This document shows positions 1 through 6,226 of a stretch of DNA of 9,633 nucleotides, in pieces. The stretch's first letter is position 1; each line of letters starts with the position of its first letter. The position numbers and the translations under genes are program-made. Source of the DNA: JAFMIT01 sp049421205 (GTDB taxonomy: Bacteria; Actinomycetota; Actinomycetes; S36-B12; UBA5976); the NCBI GenBank assembly GCA_049421205.1, contig JBMSMQ010000035.1, positions 1 through 9,633 on the forward strand. Direction: 5' to 3'. The notes beneath the pieces were generated by a model, which worked only from the letters and a program-made list of their open reading frames with translations, had not been told where the DNA came from and made no database searches.

Positions 1-50
1 AATGAGGTTTTCCCGAAAGGGAATCGGAGGTTCAAATCCTCTCGTCTCCG
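1..50 (+). tRNA. tRNA-Ser, 3' part (5' end and anticodon outside the window)
   Basis: Partial class II tRNA. The long variable arm is visible as TTCCC (10-14), loop GAAA, GGGAA (19-23). The T arm follows: stem 26-30 pairs with 38-42 around the loop TTCAAAT (31-37). The 3' acceptor strand CGTCTCC (43-49) ends in discriminator G50. A long variable arm together with G73 points to serine rather than leucine, which has A73. Bases 3-7 look like the 3' side of the anticodon stem, so the anticodon lies just upstream of base 1 and the isoacceptor cannot be read. CCA is not encoded (CTC follows G50). The gene converges on the minus-strand dehydrogenase gene with only 5 nt between them. Confidence 0.88.
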
Positions 51-55
51 CTCAA

Positions 56-1063
56 TCACCAGTTGAGGCAGGCGAGGATTTCTTTATCTGAGATTGCAGC
101 AAAGTCAATTGTTTGTGCATATGAGAACCAGTGATTTTGTTCCATTGAAAAGGAACGAGTTCTCCGGATTGATCTAAGCACTTCATCTTCAGTCACATTC
201 AAATCAACTAACCGATGACGCGTCCCAGCACTCTCAACGATGGACCTTGCGCCTTCGAAATCATTACCCTGAAATTTAGACATGATCAGCACACCCATTG
301 AAACTAATTCTCCATGCGCAATGGTTCGGCCAGTTACTTCTTCAAAAGTATAAGCAAAAAAGTGTTCACTACCCTCTTCAAACCTTGCATGACGCAATTC
401 ATGGCAACGCCAACCTACATCACGGTGTAGTTCCATTAATCGCTTTAACCCATCATCAGTTTGCGCCTTGATTCCAGGAGCGCAATCGGCTAATTCTCTA
501 AGATAGGTTTTTGATATTTCAGGATCTGTTGACTTCCAACCAAATTCATCTTGTCCACGTTCATAAGCGAATTTCCAGTCAAACCATGCAGTATGACAGG
601 AGAGAATGTCACCGATTCCACTTGTGATCATTGGAGCCGGTGCAGATCTAAATAATTCAAAATCAACTATAACTAGTTCAGGGACAGCATCACCTTCATA
701 CTTCACTCCACCCTCTTCACGAAGTGCACTCATACGAGTAAAGCAAGCATCAACAGATGGAATCGACGGAATTTGAGTTAGCGGAAGCTGTCTGCGCCAA
801 TGTACCCACTTTGCAGTATCCATCGCAGATCCGCCCCCTAGTCCCACAATATGGGCGGTAGGAATACGTTCTGCGAGTGAATCCAAATAGGATTTAGAAA
901 GGTCTTTCGCTTCAATAATTTCAAGTGGCTTATTTCTTACCTTCTCTTTGAGAAATTGCCATGGTTCAATGTGAGTAATGAGTATGTAATCACCAATTGA
1001 ATTCAAGCGATCTGCACAGATATCAGAACCATATTGAACATTGAAACCTTGCGCCTTAAACAT
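56..1063 (-). CDS. sn-glycerol-1-phosphate dehydrogenase-like (iron-ADH / dehydroquinate synthase superfamily) oxidoreductase
   Basis: A 335-aa cytoplasmic metal- and NAD(P)-dependent dehydrogenase of the GldA / glycerol-1-phosphate dehydrogenase (AraM/EgsA) / dehydroquinate synthase fold. Seen: the nucleotide-binding loop GLGGGSAMDTAKW (about 74-86); an Asp-bearing segment IPSVDACFTR (101-110); and three expected metal ligands, Asp152 in SGIGDILS, His234 in GSEHFFAY and His250 in IAHGELVSMG. Ligand spacing (82 and 16 residues) is close to that of GldA. Length suits G1P dehydrogenases. The ATG directly follows the TAA of the upstream deacetylase gene, with the purine-rich stretch GGGGAAGAGG just before it, so the two are co-transcribed and probably translationally coupled. 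The substrate is uncertain: it may reduce DHAP, or it may act on another polyol or sugar phosphate, which would suit the neighbouring amino-sugar genes. Family assignment is firm; exact reaction is not. Confidence 0.85.
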   Translation of the reverse strand: MFKAQGFNVQYGSDICADRLNSIGDYILITHIEPWQFLKEKVRNKPLEIIEAKDLSKSYLDSLAERIPTAHIVGLGGGSAMDTAKWVHWRRQLPLTQIPSIPSVDACFTRMSALREEGGVKYEGDAVPELVIVDFELFRSAPAPMITSGIGDILSCHTAWFDWKFAYERGQDEFGWKSTDPEISKTYLRELADCAPGIKAQTDDGLKRLMELHRDVGWRCHELRHARFEEGSEHFFAYTFEEVTGRTIAHGELVSMGVLIMSKFQGNDFEGARSIVESAGTRHRLVDLNVTEDEVLRSIRRTRSFSMEQNHWFSYAQTIDFAAISDKEILACLNW

Positions 1064-1885
1064 TTAATACCTCTTCCCCTGTTGGAGATTTCTAATCAAG
1101 TTTGTGCTATCAATCACTCGAAATATCTCGGCGAACTCTACCCCTTTTACTTTTTTAATTCGACTCACTTCCATTATTTGATGTGCGAATTTCTTTGGTG
1201 ATTTCTCAACTTGACTTGTTATATCCGACTGCATTTTTGCAGTAGTTGCTTTGATATCAATTTGCCTTGCCATATTTATCAACATAGTTTTATGCTCACA
1301 AGCTGTCTCAACTGCTTTAGAGAAAACCGGTGTGACATCAAAATAATGAGTTGGTTCTGCAACCTCTCTACCAAAATACCAATTAGCAACAGGAAGATGG
1401 GGTTCGAGCTTTTTCAAACCCGCATTAGGATGTTTATCAAATCCGGCGGCCCAACTGGCCTCTGCCATAGCAACAGCTACTAGTCGGTGATCTTGATTGT
1501 CTTCATATAAGAAAGAATCTGGATCAAAGCCGATGATTAAATATGGTTTAAACTCCCTAATGACTTTTATGTACTCCTTCCGGAGTTCCACTTCAGAGGC
1601 GTCTCCAAGGAGGTCGGTGGGTAGGTTAAGTTCATAAACAGTAGTAATCCCTATAGCGTCCATAGCAGAATCAAATTCACGCTTATTTCGACGTATAGTT
1701 TCCTGTTCGGTAAGGCCGAACGAGTCCCAGCGATCGTCGGTTGCTCGGATAACGGCCACTTCCCAATTGGCGTTTACCAACGTGATTACAGTACCCCCGG
1801 CAAAGAGCACTAAGTCATCGGCATGCGCGATGCTTATCAATGCTCGCTTATTTCCGGTCTTTGGGGGGAAAAGGCGTTTAATCAT
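1064..1885 (-). CDS. PIG-L family zinc-dependent N-deacetylase
   Basis: A 273-aa protein of the PIG-L/LmbE family, which includes MshB and removes acyl groups, usually acetyl, from N-acylated sugars or glycoconjugates with one zinc. Seen: the N-terminal motif ISIAHADDLVLFAGGT (17-32), a variant of the usual AHPDDE, keeping zinc ligands His21 and Asp24 and the general-base Asp23. A second motif EDNQDHRLVAVAM (128-140) keeps Asp132 and the third ligand His133 of the family HPDH motif, but has Asn-Gln for His-Pro. The following NWYFGREVAEPTHYFDVTP segment is typical of the family. No signal peptide, so cytoplasmic. It is the first gene of a two-gene minus-strand unit, divergent from the sugar-import operon. 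No Shine-Dalgarno precedes the ATG, and a possible -10 lies so close that the mRNA may be leaderless. A role in deacetylating an imported N-acetyl amino sugar is inference from context. Confidence 0.87.
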   Translation of the reverse strand: MIKRLFPPKTGNKRALISIAHADDLVLFAGGTVITLVNANWEVAVIRATDDRWDSFGLTEQETIRRNKREFDSAMDAIGITTVYELNLPTDLLGDASEVELRKEYIKVIREFKPYLIIGFDPDSFLYEDNQDHRLVAVAMAEASWAAGFDKHPNAGLKKLEPHLPVANWYFGREVAEPTHYFDVTPVFSKAVETACEHKTMLINMARQIDIKATTAKMQSDITSQVEKSPKKFAHQIMEVSRIKKVKGVEFAEIFRVIDSTNLIRNLQQGKRY

Positions 1886-1894
1886 GGCGATAAG

Positions 1895-1900
1895 AGTATA
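1895..1900 (-). promoter_or_regulatory. candidate -10 element for the deacetylase/dehydrogenase pair
   Basis: On the minus strand this reads TATACT, one base from TATAAT. Transcription would start only a few bases before the ATG at 1885, giving a very short or leaderless transcript, which agrees with the lack of a Shine-Dalgarno sequence there. No convincing -35 is found at 16-18 nt (the best candidate is CAACTT), so support is weak. Confidence 0.35.
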
Positions 1901-1934
1901 AGTAGGCGTAGATTGAAAAGTTGTTTAAGCAGTA

Positions 1935-1964
1935 TTGTTATTTTACTACTGACAAAACTATGAT
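1935..1964 (+). promoter_or_regulatory. candidate sigma-70-type promoter of the import/catabolic operon
   Basis: TTGTTA (1935-1940) and TATGAT (1959-1964) are separated by 18 nt and resemble -35 and -10 hexamers. Transcription would start near 1971, giving a 5' leader of about 54 nt that holds the GC palindrome and the ribosome binding site. The short inverted repeat CAGTA (1930-1934) / TACTG (1947-1951) overlaps the -35 and could be part of an operator, though arms this short can arise by chance. Confidence 0.5.
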
Positions 1965-1988
1965 TTTTAAAGGTAGATTTTCGGCAAC

Positions 1989-2006
1989 GCGGGGCGGCCG
2001 CCCCGC
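1989..2006. repeat. 18-bp perfect palindrome made only of G and C, in the 5' leader of the operon
   Basis: GCGGGGCGGCCGCCCCGC is perfectly self-complementary and lies in AT-rich intergenic DNA, between the predicted transcription start and the Shine-Dalgarno at 2012-2017. As RNA it would form a very stable 7-bp stem closed by a GGCC loop, ending 5 nt before the ribosome binding site region. It could be an operator, a transcript-stabilising 5' hairpin, or a structure that modulates translation. There is no U-tract after it, so it does not look like an intrinsic terminator. Confidence 0.8.
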
Positions 2007-2011
2007 TATCG

Positions 2012-2017
2012 AAAGGA
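2012..2017 (+). promoter_or_regulatory. ribosome binding site that fixes the GTG start at 2025
   Basis: AAAGGA at 2012-2017 lies 7 nt before the GTG at 2025. The reading frame from that GTG begins with a complete lipoprotein signal peptide, so this start is preferred over any internal one. Confidence 0.7.
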
Positions 2018-2024
2018 ACTGAAA

Positions 2025-3293
2025 GTGGCAAAATTTAGGCGCGCAAAAGTTGTCGCTCTCGTATGCGTCCTAGCTCTCGGTCTTTCTGCTTGCGGATCGG
2101 ATAGTAGTTCTGAGGAAGAGTTGAGTGGTGAGTTGAATCTATTCCTGATTCCTAGCCCATCCTCAACATCAATTCAGAGCTTTATACCTGAATTTGAAGA
2201 GAAGACTGGCGTTAAGGTGAATGTCTCCGAGACTCCATACGGTGAAGCACATCAGAAGCAATTACTCTCATATAACCAAAAAGCTGGTGCGTATGACATC
2301 GCTCAGTTTGATAATTCATTTCTAGCCCCGTTCTGCCAGGCACAAGCCATGACCCCACTAGATGACTGGGTCAATACATCCGCAGAATATGACATTAATG
2401 ACTTCGGCAAAGGACAACAAGATTATGGAAAGTGTGCGAGCGGTGAACTTTATGGCTTAACACTTTCTACCGAGCCAATGATTCAATGGTATCGAACCGA
2501 TATTTATGACAAGTTGGGGCTAAAGCCAGCCACTACTTGGGATGAGTGGTATTCGAACGCCAAGGCAGTTCAGGATTCAGGCGCCAGCGGGCAGCTAATC
2601 GGTTTTGGTCCAAATGTTTCCTGGTGGTGGATGACCATGGTCTGGTCATTTGGCGGGAAGCTGTATGACGAAAATTTGAATCCGACAGTAAATTCACAAG
2701 AAGCAATTGCAGCTGTCGATTACATGAAGAAATTGCTCTCAGTTTCACCTAAGGGTGCAATTACCGCAAATGGCGATGAGGTGACCAGTAAATTCCTTGG
2801 CGAAGAAATTGGAGCGATGCTGAACTATTCCGGTTATTACGGAATGGCACTCGATCCTTCAATTAATAAGCATGCAGGGAAATTTGCAACTGCACCGATG
2901 CCTAAAGGAGCTGCGGACATAACCCATCTTGCTGGATGGAATATTGGAATTCCCGCAGATGCCAAAAATCCAAAAGCTGCGTGGGCCTTCCTAGAGTTTG
3001 TTCTAGGTAAGTCAAACGCAAAGCGCTATTTGGAGTCGGGAGCGGCTGCTATTGGGCGCAAGTCCATAATCTCCGATACAACTCTTTTGGATATGAACCC
3101 ATATCTTCCACAACTAGAGATTCCAGAATCATCTCGAATTGAGAGATATCCACAAATTGCAGTTTGGCCTGAATTCGAAGTTGCAGCAATCGACGCTGTA
3201 ACCCGGGTGCTCACCGGTAAGGAATCAACTAAATCTGCATTAGATGCACTTAACGAGAAACTAAAATCAATCTTGGCTAAAGAACCAAGATAA
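2025..3293 (+). CDS. carbohydrate ABC transporter substrate-binding lipoprotein (family 1)
   Basis: A 422-aa extracellular solute-binding protein, membrane-anchored by lipid. The signal peptide is classical: charged MAKFRRAK, hydrophobic VVALVCVLALGL, then the lipobox LSAC with the acylated Cys23, followed by a Ser/Glu-rich linker. The mature part follows the MalE/UgpB-like pattern: FIPEFEEKTGVKVNV, then YGEAHQKQLLSYNQKAGAYDIAQFD (read in two pieces, about 68-92), and a C-terminal WAFLEFVLGKSNAKRY segment. Trp-rich patches (SWWWMTMVW, WPEF) could stack on sugar rings. It starts with GTG behind a good Shine-Dalgarno and is the first gene of the operon; two permease genes follow. Family and role as a sugar-type binding protein are clear. 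The ligand is unknown; from neighbouring genes an amino sugar or aminocyclitol is the leading guess. Confidence 0.93.
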   Translation: MAKFRRAKVVALVCVLALGLSACGSDSSSEEELSGELNLFLIPSPSSTSIQSFIPEFEEKTGVKVNVSETPYGEAHQKQLLSYNQKAGAYDIAQFDNSFLAPFCQAQAMTPLDDWVNTSAEYDINDFGKGQQDYGKCASGELYGLTLSTEPMIQWYRTDIYDKLGLKPATTWDEWYSNAKAVQDSGASGQLIGFGPNVSWWWMTMVWSFGGKLYDENLNPTVNSQEAIAAVDYMKKLLSVSPKGAITANGDEVTSKFLGEEIGAMLNYSGYYGMALDPSINKHAGKFATAPMPKGAADITHLAGWNIGIPADAKNPKAAWAFLEFVLGKSNAKRYLESGAAAIGRKSIISDTTLLDMNPYLPQLEIPESSRIERYPQIAVWPEFEVAAIDAVTRVLTGKESTKSALDALNEKLKSILAKEPR

Positions 3294-3315
3294 GTATTAG
3301 TTCCTAGGGTGGCGG

Positions 3316-4209
3316 ATGATTGAGTTGCGGAAGGGAAAGCGCAGCAAAATATCATCCGCCAAACCCAGCACTAGTTTCACTTCATTAACTTGGGTACTTC
3401 TAACACTAACCATAGTTGTTCCCCTTCTCTATGGGGTGTACTTATCGTTTCTAAATGTAAATCTTGGTGCTTTTACCCCCCGGCAGTTTGTTGGTCTTGA
3501 AAACTATCGGCTAGCTTTTCTCGCTTCTGAAACCTATTCCACCTTAATTACGACTATTCAATTGATGTTAGTGGGTCTAACTATTCAAATACCACTGGGG
3601 ATGTTATTGGCAGTCGTTCTACACGACACAATAAAGGGTAGTAAATTCTTCAGATCAGTATTAATAGTTCCAATGCTTCTGACTCCCGTAGCCGTGGGAC
3701 TCATTTTCAGATTTATGTTTGATACCGATATTGGAGTCATTAATTGGGCAATTGGCCAAATTGGATTCGAGGGTGTTAATTGGTTGGGATCAAGAAACAC
3801 AGCGCTCTTAGCAGTAATAATTGTTGACTCTTGGCAATCGGTTCCATTTGTCATGCTCTTAATGTTGGCGGCTTTGGCTGGAATCCCATCAAGTATTTAT
3901 GAGGCTGCTTTAGTTGATGGAGCCAACCGAATTCAGACTTTCACTCGAATAACTCTTCCCTTGGTAGTTCCAACTCTTCTTGTCTTGACAATGATAAAAA
4001 TAATGGACTTTTTAAAGCTATTCGACACACTGTTTATATTGACGAGAGGTGGCCCTGGTAACGAAACTACAACTTTGGGATTGTGGACCTATAAAACGGG
4101 ATTTTTATTTTTGGAGATGTCACGCGCTTCAGCGTTAGGGGTAATTATTGTAATTCTTACTTTGCCCGTTTATTTCTTATGGCGCAAGTCAGTAACGAGT
4201 ATGCGATGA
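3316..4209 (+). CDS. carbohydrate ABC transporter permease 1 (MalF/UgpA type)
   Basis: A 297-aa inner-membrane permease of the binding-protein-dependent transport family. About six hydrophobic segments are visible (roughly 23-45, 77-102, 114-134, 163-190, 214-235, 270-288). The cytoplasmic EAA loop that contacts the ATPase is YEAALVDGANRIQTFTRITLP (about 195-215), and the MalF-type signature LTRGGPGNETTTL is at 242-254. The short cytoplasmic N-terminus is basic. The ATG is preceded by AGGG at 3306-3309 with 6-nt spacing. It lies 22 nt behind the binding-protein gene, and its TGA overlaps the next permease's ATG. No ATP-binding subunit is encoded in the window, so it probably uses a shared MsiK-like ATPase encoded elsewhere. 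Confidence 0.94.
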   Translation: MIELRKGKRSKISSAKPSTSFTSLTWVLLTLTIVVPLLYGVYLSFLNVNLGAFTPRQFVGLENYRLAFLASETYSTLITTIQLMLVGLTIQIPLGMLLAVVLHDTIKGSKFFRSVLIVPMLLTPVAVGLIFRFMFDTDIGVINWAIGQIGFEGVNWLGSRNTALLAVIIVDSWQSVPFVMLLMLAALAGIPSSIYEAALVDGANRIQTFTRITLPLVVPTLLVLTMIKIMDFLKLFDTLFILTRGGPGNETTTLGLWTYKTGFLFLEMSRASALGVIIVILTLPVYFLWRKSVTSMR

Positions 4210-5033
4210 AGTTTAAGTTGGATAAGTTGATTAGCTATACAATTTTGATAATAGCTGTATTTGCTGCAATGTTTCCAATTTTTTGGACAATTTCAACTTC
4301 GATTAAAACACGTGTTGATACATTTTCTTTGCCACCTAAATTCTTCACTTTTACACCAACTCTCAAGAATTATCAGTCACTTCTACAATATGATGGATTT
4401 TGGCGAATATATGGAAATACAATCCTAATTACTGCATTCACTACGTTAATCTGTTTAGTAGTAGGGAGTTTGGCTGCATATGCCTTTGCCCGAACACAGA
4501 AATTTCGTGGCAGAAGCTCACTTGAAATTTTGATGATTGTCGTACGCGCTTTACCTGGAATTGTAATAATCTTACCTCTATATAACTTGAGCACATATTT
4601 TGGGCTATATGACAAAATGTGGGCGCTCATTTTGATTTATACAGGCTTCAGTATTCCATTTGCAATTTGGTTAATGACAAATTTTTTTGATCAGGTCCCA
4701 ATTGAGATTGAAGATGCAGCAAGAGTGGATGGCGCAAGTAATATTCAGTTATTTACAAAAGTCCTTCTACCTTTGGTTGCTCCAGGCTTAGTTGCAACAG
4801 GTGTATTTGTTGCTCTTCTTTCTTGGAACGAGTTCCTTATTCCGATCATTATGGCGGGAGAGGGCAGCAAAACACTACCAATTCTTGTCGCTAGCTTTAT
4901 ATCAAATAGAACTTTGGATTGGGGACCGATGGCAGCTGCGGCAACATTCGCACTTGTTCCGATAATTCTCTTCACGGTGGCAATCCAGAAGTATCTGGTA
5001 GTTGGATTATCAGGTGGGGCGGTGAAGGAGTGA
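4206..5033 (+). CDS. carbohydrate ABC transporter permease 2 (MalG/UgpE type)
   Basis: A 275-aa inner-membrane permease, partner of the preceding one. Six hydrophobic segments are seen (roughly 8-30, 70-95, 106-127, 138-160, 188-212, 245-264). The EAA loop IEDAARVDGASNIQLFTKV (168-186) is intact, and MalG-type features such as the WNEFL segment near 207-211 are present. I chose the ATG at 4206 because it overlaps the TGA of permease 1 as ATGA, a common coupling arrangement, and gives the usual N-terminus (MKFKLDK then the first membrane segment). An in-frame ATG at 4179 would add nine residues and a 31-nt overlap, and cannot be ruled out. Its own stop overlaps the regulator gene's GTG in the same style. 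Confidence 0.92.
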   Translation: MKFKLDKLISYTILIIAVFAAMFPIFWTISTSIKTRVDTFSLPPKFFTFTPTLKNYQSLLQYDGFWRIYGNTILITAFTTLICLVVGSLAAYAFARTQKFRGRSSLEILMIVVRALPGIVIILPLYNLSTYFGLYDKMWALILIYTGFSIPFAIWLMTNFFDQVPIEIEDAARVDGASNIQLFTKVLLPLVAPGLVATGVFVALLSWNEFLIPIIMAGEGSKTLPILVASFISNRTLDWGPMAAAATFALVPIILFTVAIQKYLVVGLSGGAVKE

Positions 5034-6226
5034 TAGATCAAAGCCTAAACATGAGAAGTCGACATGAACTTGTCAGGAAAGTTAATCAACAACGAATCAT
5101 GCAAATAGTTTCGGAACGAAATCCCATTGGGATTCCTCAAATAATCAAATTAAGTGGACTTTCGCGCCCTACAGTTGATCAGATTGTTGGTTTCTTCCTG
5201 GAAAATGGCCTTTTAAGGGAGTCAGGATTCACTCAAGGTCGACCTGGTCGCAAAGCTGCATTGTATGAGTTGAATCCAAGTACAGGGTTTGGAGTTGGAG
5301 TTGATTTAGGAGGCTCCAAGGTTGCATGCGCAATCGCTGATGTTGGAGGCAAAATTCTAATTCAGGGATATGAACAGATAAATCCCGAAGGTGGAACCCA
5401 GATAATTGCTCAGATTATCGAGCTGATAAAAAAAGTCTCAAAAGAGGCTGGTATAAGTGAGGAGAAAATCCGCCAAATTGCAATTGGTACCCCAGGGATT
5501 CTCAGTGAGGATGGCAAGCTTTCTCTTGGAGCCAATATTGGAAATTTGGATGGTATGCATCTTTCTGACATTTTAAGAAAACTGTTTGACGTTGATGTTG
5601 ATGTCGAAAATGATTTAAATCTGGCTGCTGTAGGTGAATTCCTGCACGGTGCCGCACGTGAAGTAATGAATTTTGCATTAATTCAGCTGGGTACGGGAAT
5701 TGGTTCTGGGATATTCATTGATGGACACTTAGTGCGTGGCTCAAGAGGGGCGGCGGGTGAAGTTTCATTTTTACCTTTGTTCGGTGATCCTGACGACCCT
5801 TGGGCAGTCGAAAATGGACTGGCAGAGTCATTTTTGGGAACCAAAGGTATTTTAAAGAGGTATGACAATATTTGTGGAAAACCTGCAGATGTAACTGTTA
5901 AAGATATTTTCGAAAGAGCAAACAAGGGAGAGCTAGAAGCAAAACAGCTCGTAGGGGAAGTTGGTAAGAACCTTGCATATGTGGCTGTTTCACTGAAGGC
6001 AGTCGCAGACCCCGAATTGATAGTTATTGGTGGTGGTATAGGAAGTAATCCAGCTCTGTTACCAATCGTTCAAACTTGGGCTAACAGATTGGTTCCATTT
6101 GAAGTGAATATAAGGTCAACAAGTCTAGAAGCAAAAGCTGGCGTAATTGGAGCAGCCGCATTTGCAGCAGAGAAGATTCGCACACGTATGATGGTCGGGA
6201 CTAGGGAAAGGAAGAGCCATGGGTAA
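5030..6226 (+). CDS. ROK family transcriptional regulator (winged helix + sugar-kinase-like domain)
   Basis: About 398 aa. An N-terminal winged helix-turn-helix (about 10-66; IPQIIKLSGLSRPTVDQIVG is the HTH) precedes a ROK domain with DLGGSKVACAIAD (92-104), VENDLNLAAVGE (192-203) and the ROK signature GTGIGSGIFIDG...GSRGAAGE (221-243). This architecture is that of NagC/Mlc/XylR-type repressors that bind a sugar or sugar phosphate. The usual GEIGH zinc His is replaced (GEVSF) and the Cys-rich zinc motif is absent, so it is more likely a pure regulator than a kinase, although Asp195 is kept. The GTG at 5030 overlaps the permease TGA (GTGA); ATG at 5051 is a credible alternative. A longer frame reaching back to 4919 would lie deep inside the permease gene and is rejected. 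It probably controls this operon, with an operator likely in 1886-2024. Confidence 0.9.
   Translation: MIDQSLNMRSRHELVRKVNQQRIMQIVSERNPIGIPQIIKLSGLSRPTVDQIVGFFLENGLLRESGFTQGRPGRKAALYELNPSTGFGVGVDLGGSKVACAIADVGGKILIQGYEQINPEGGTQIIAQIIELIKKVSKEAGISEEKIRQIAIGTPGILSEDGKLSLGANIGNLDGMHLSDILRKLFDVDVDVENDLNLAAVGEFLHGAAREVMNFALIQLGTGIGSGIFIDGHLVRGSRGAAGEVSFLPLFGDPDDPWAVENGLAESFLGTKGILKRYDNICGKPADVTVKDIFERANKGELEAKQLVGEVGKNLAYVAVSLKAVADPELIVIGGGIGSNPALLPIVQTWANRLVPFEVNIRSTSLEAKAGVIGAAAFAAEKIRTRMMVGTRERKSHG

Noticed and set aside
56..1063. Minus-strand enzyme as a sugar-phosphate cyclase (2-deoxy-scyllo-inosose or valiolone synthase)
   Set aside because: The superfamily is shared, but the SGIGD, SEHFF and HGELVSMG motifs and metal spacing fit the glycerol-1-phosphate dehydrogenase branch better.
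1211..1483. Plus-strand open frame of 90 codons
   Set aside because: Antisense shadow of the PIG-L gene; its Cys-rich translation resembles no family and it has no clear ribosome binding site.
1862..1867. Run of six G (six C in the deacetylase gene) near the gene start, considered as a phase-variable tract
   Set aside because: Six bases is too short to argue for slipped-strand switching, and the frame is intact.
1989..2006. GC palindrome as an intrinsic terminator
   Set aside because: No T-rich tract follows it on either strand within a useful distance, and it sits between a promoter and a ribosome binding site.
3026..3355. Minus-strand open frame of 109 codons
   Set aside because: Shadow of the 3' end of the binding-protein gene and the start of permease 1; low-complexity Ser/Ala-rich translation with no recognisable domain.
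4179..4205. Longer start for permease 2 at 4179
   Set aside because: It would overlap permease 1 by 31 nt; the ATGA overlap at 4206 is the more usual arrangement and leaves a normal N-terminus.
4919..5029. Upstream extension of the ROK regulator frame to an ATG at 4919
   Set aside because: It lies wholly within permease 2 in another frame, and its residues do not resemble a ROK N-terminus. The GTG at 5030 or ATG at 5051 fits the family.
5588..5611. Short GTTGAT-like tandem repeat in the ROK gene
   Set aside because: Only about three imperfect units coding for Asp-Val repeats within a normal ROK segment; no sign of a functional repeat.
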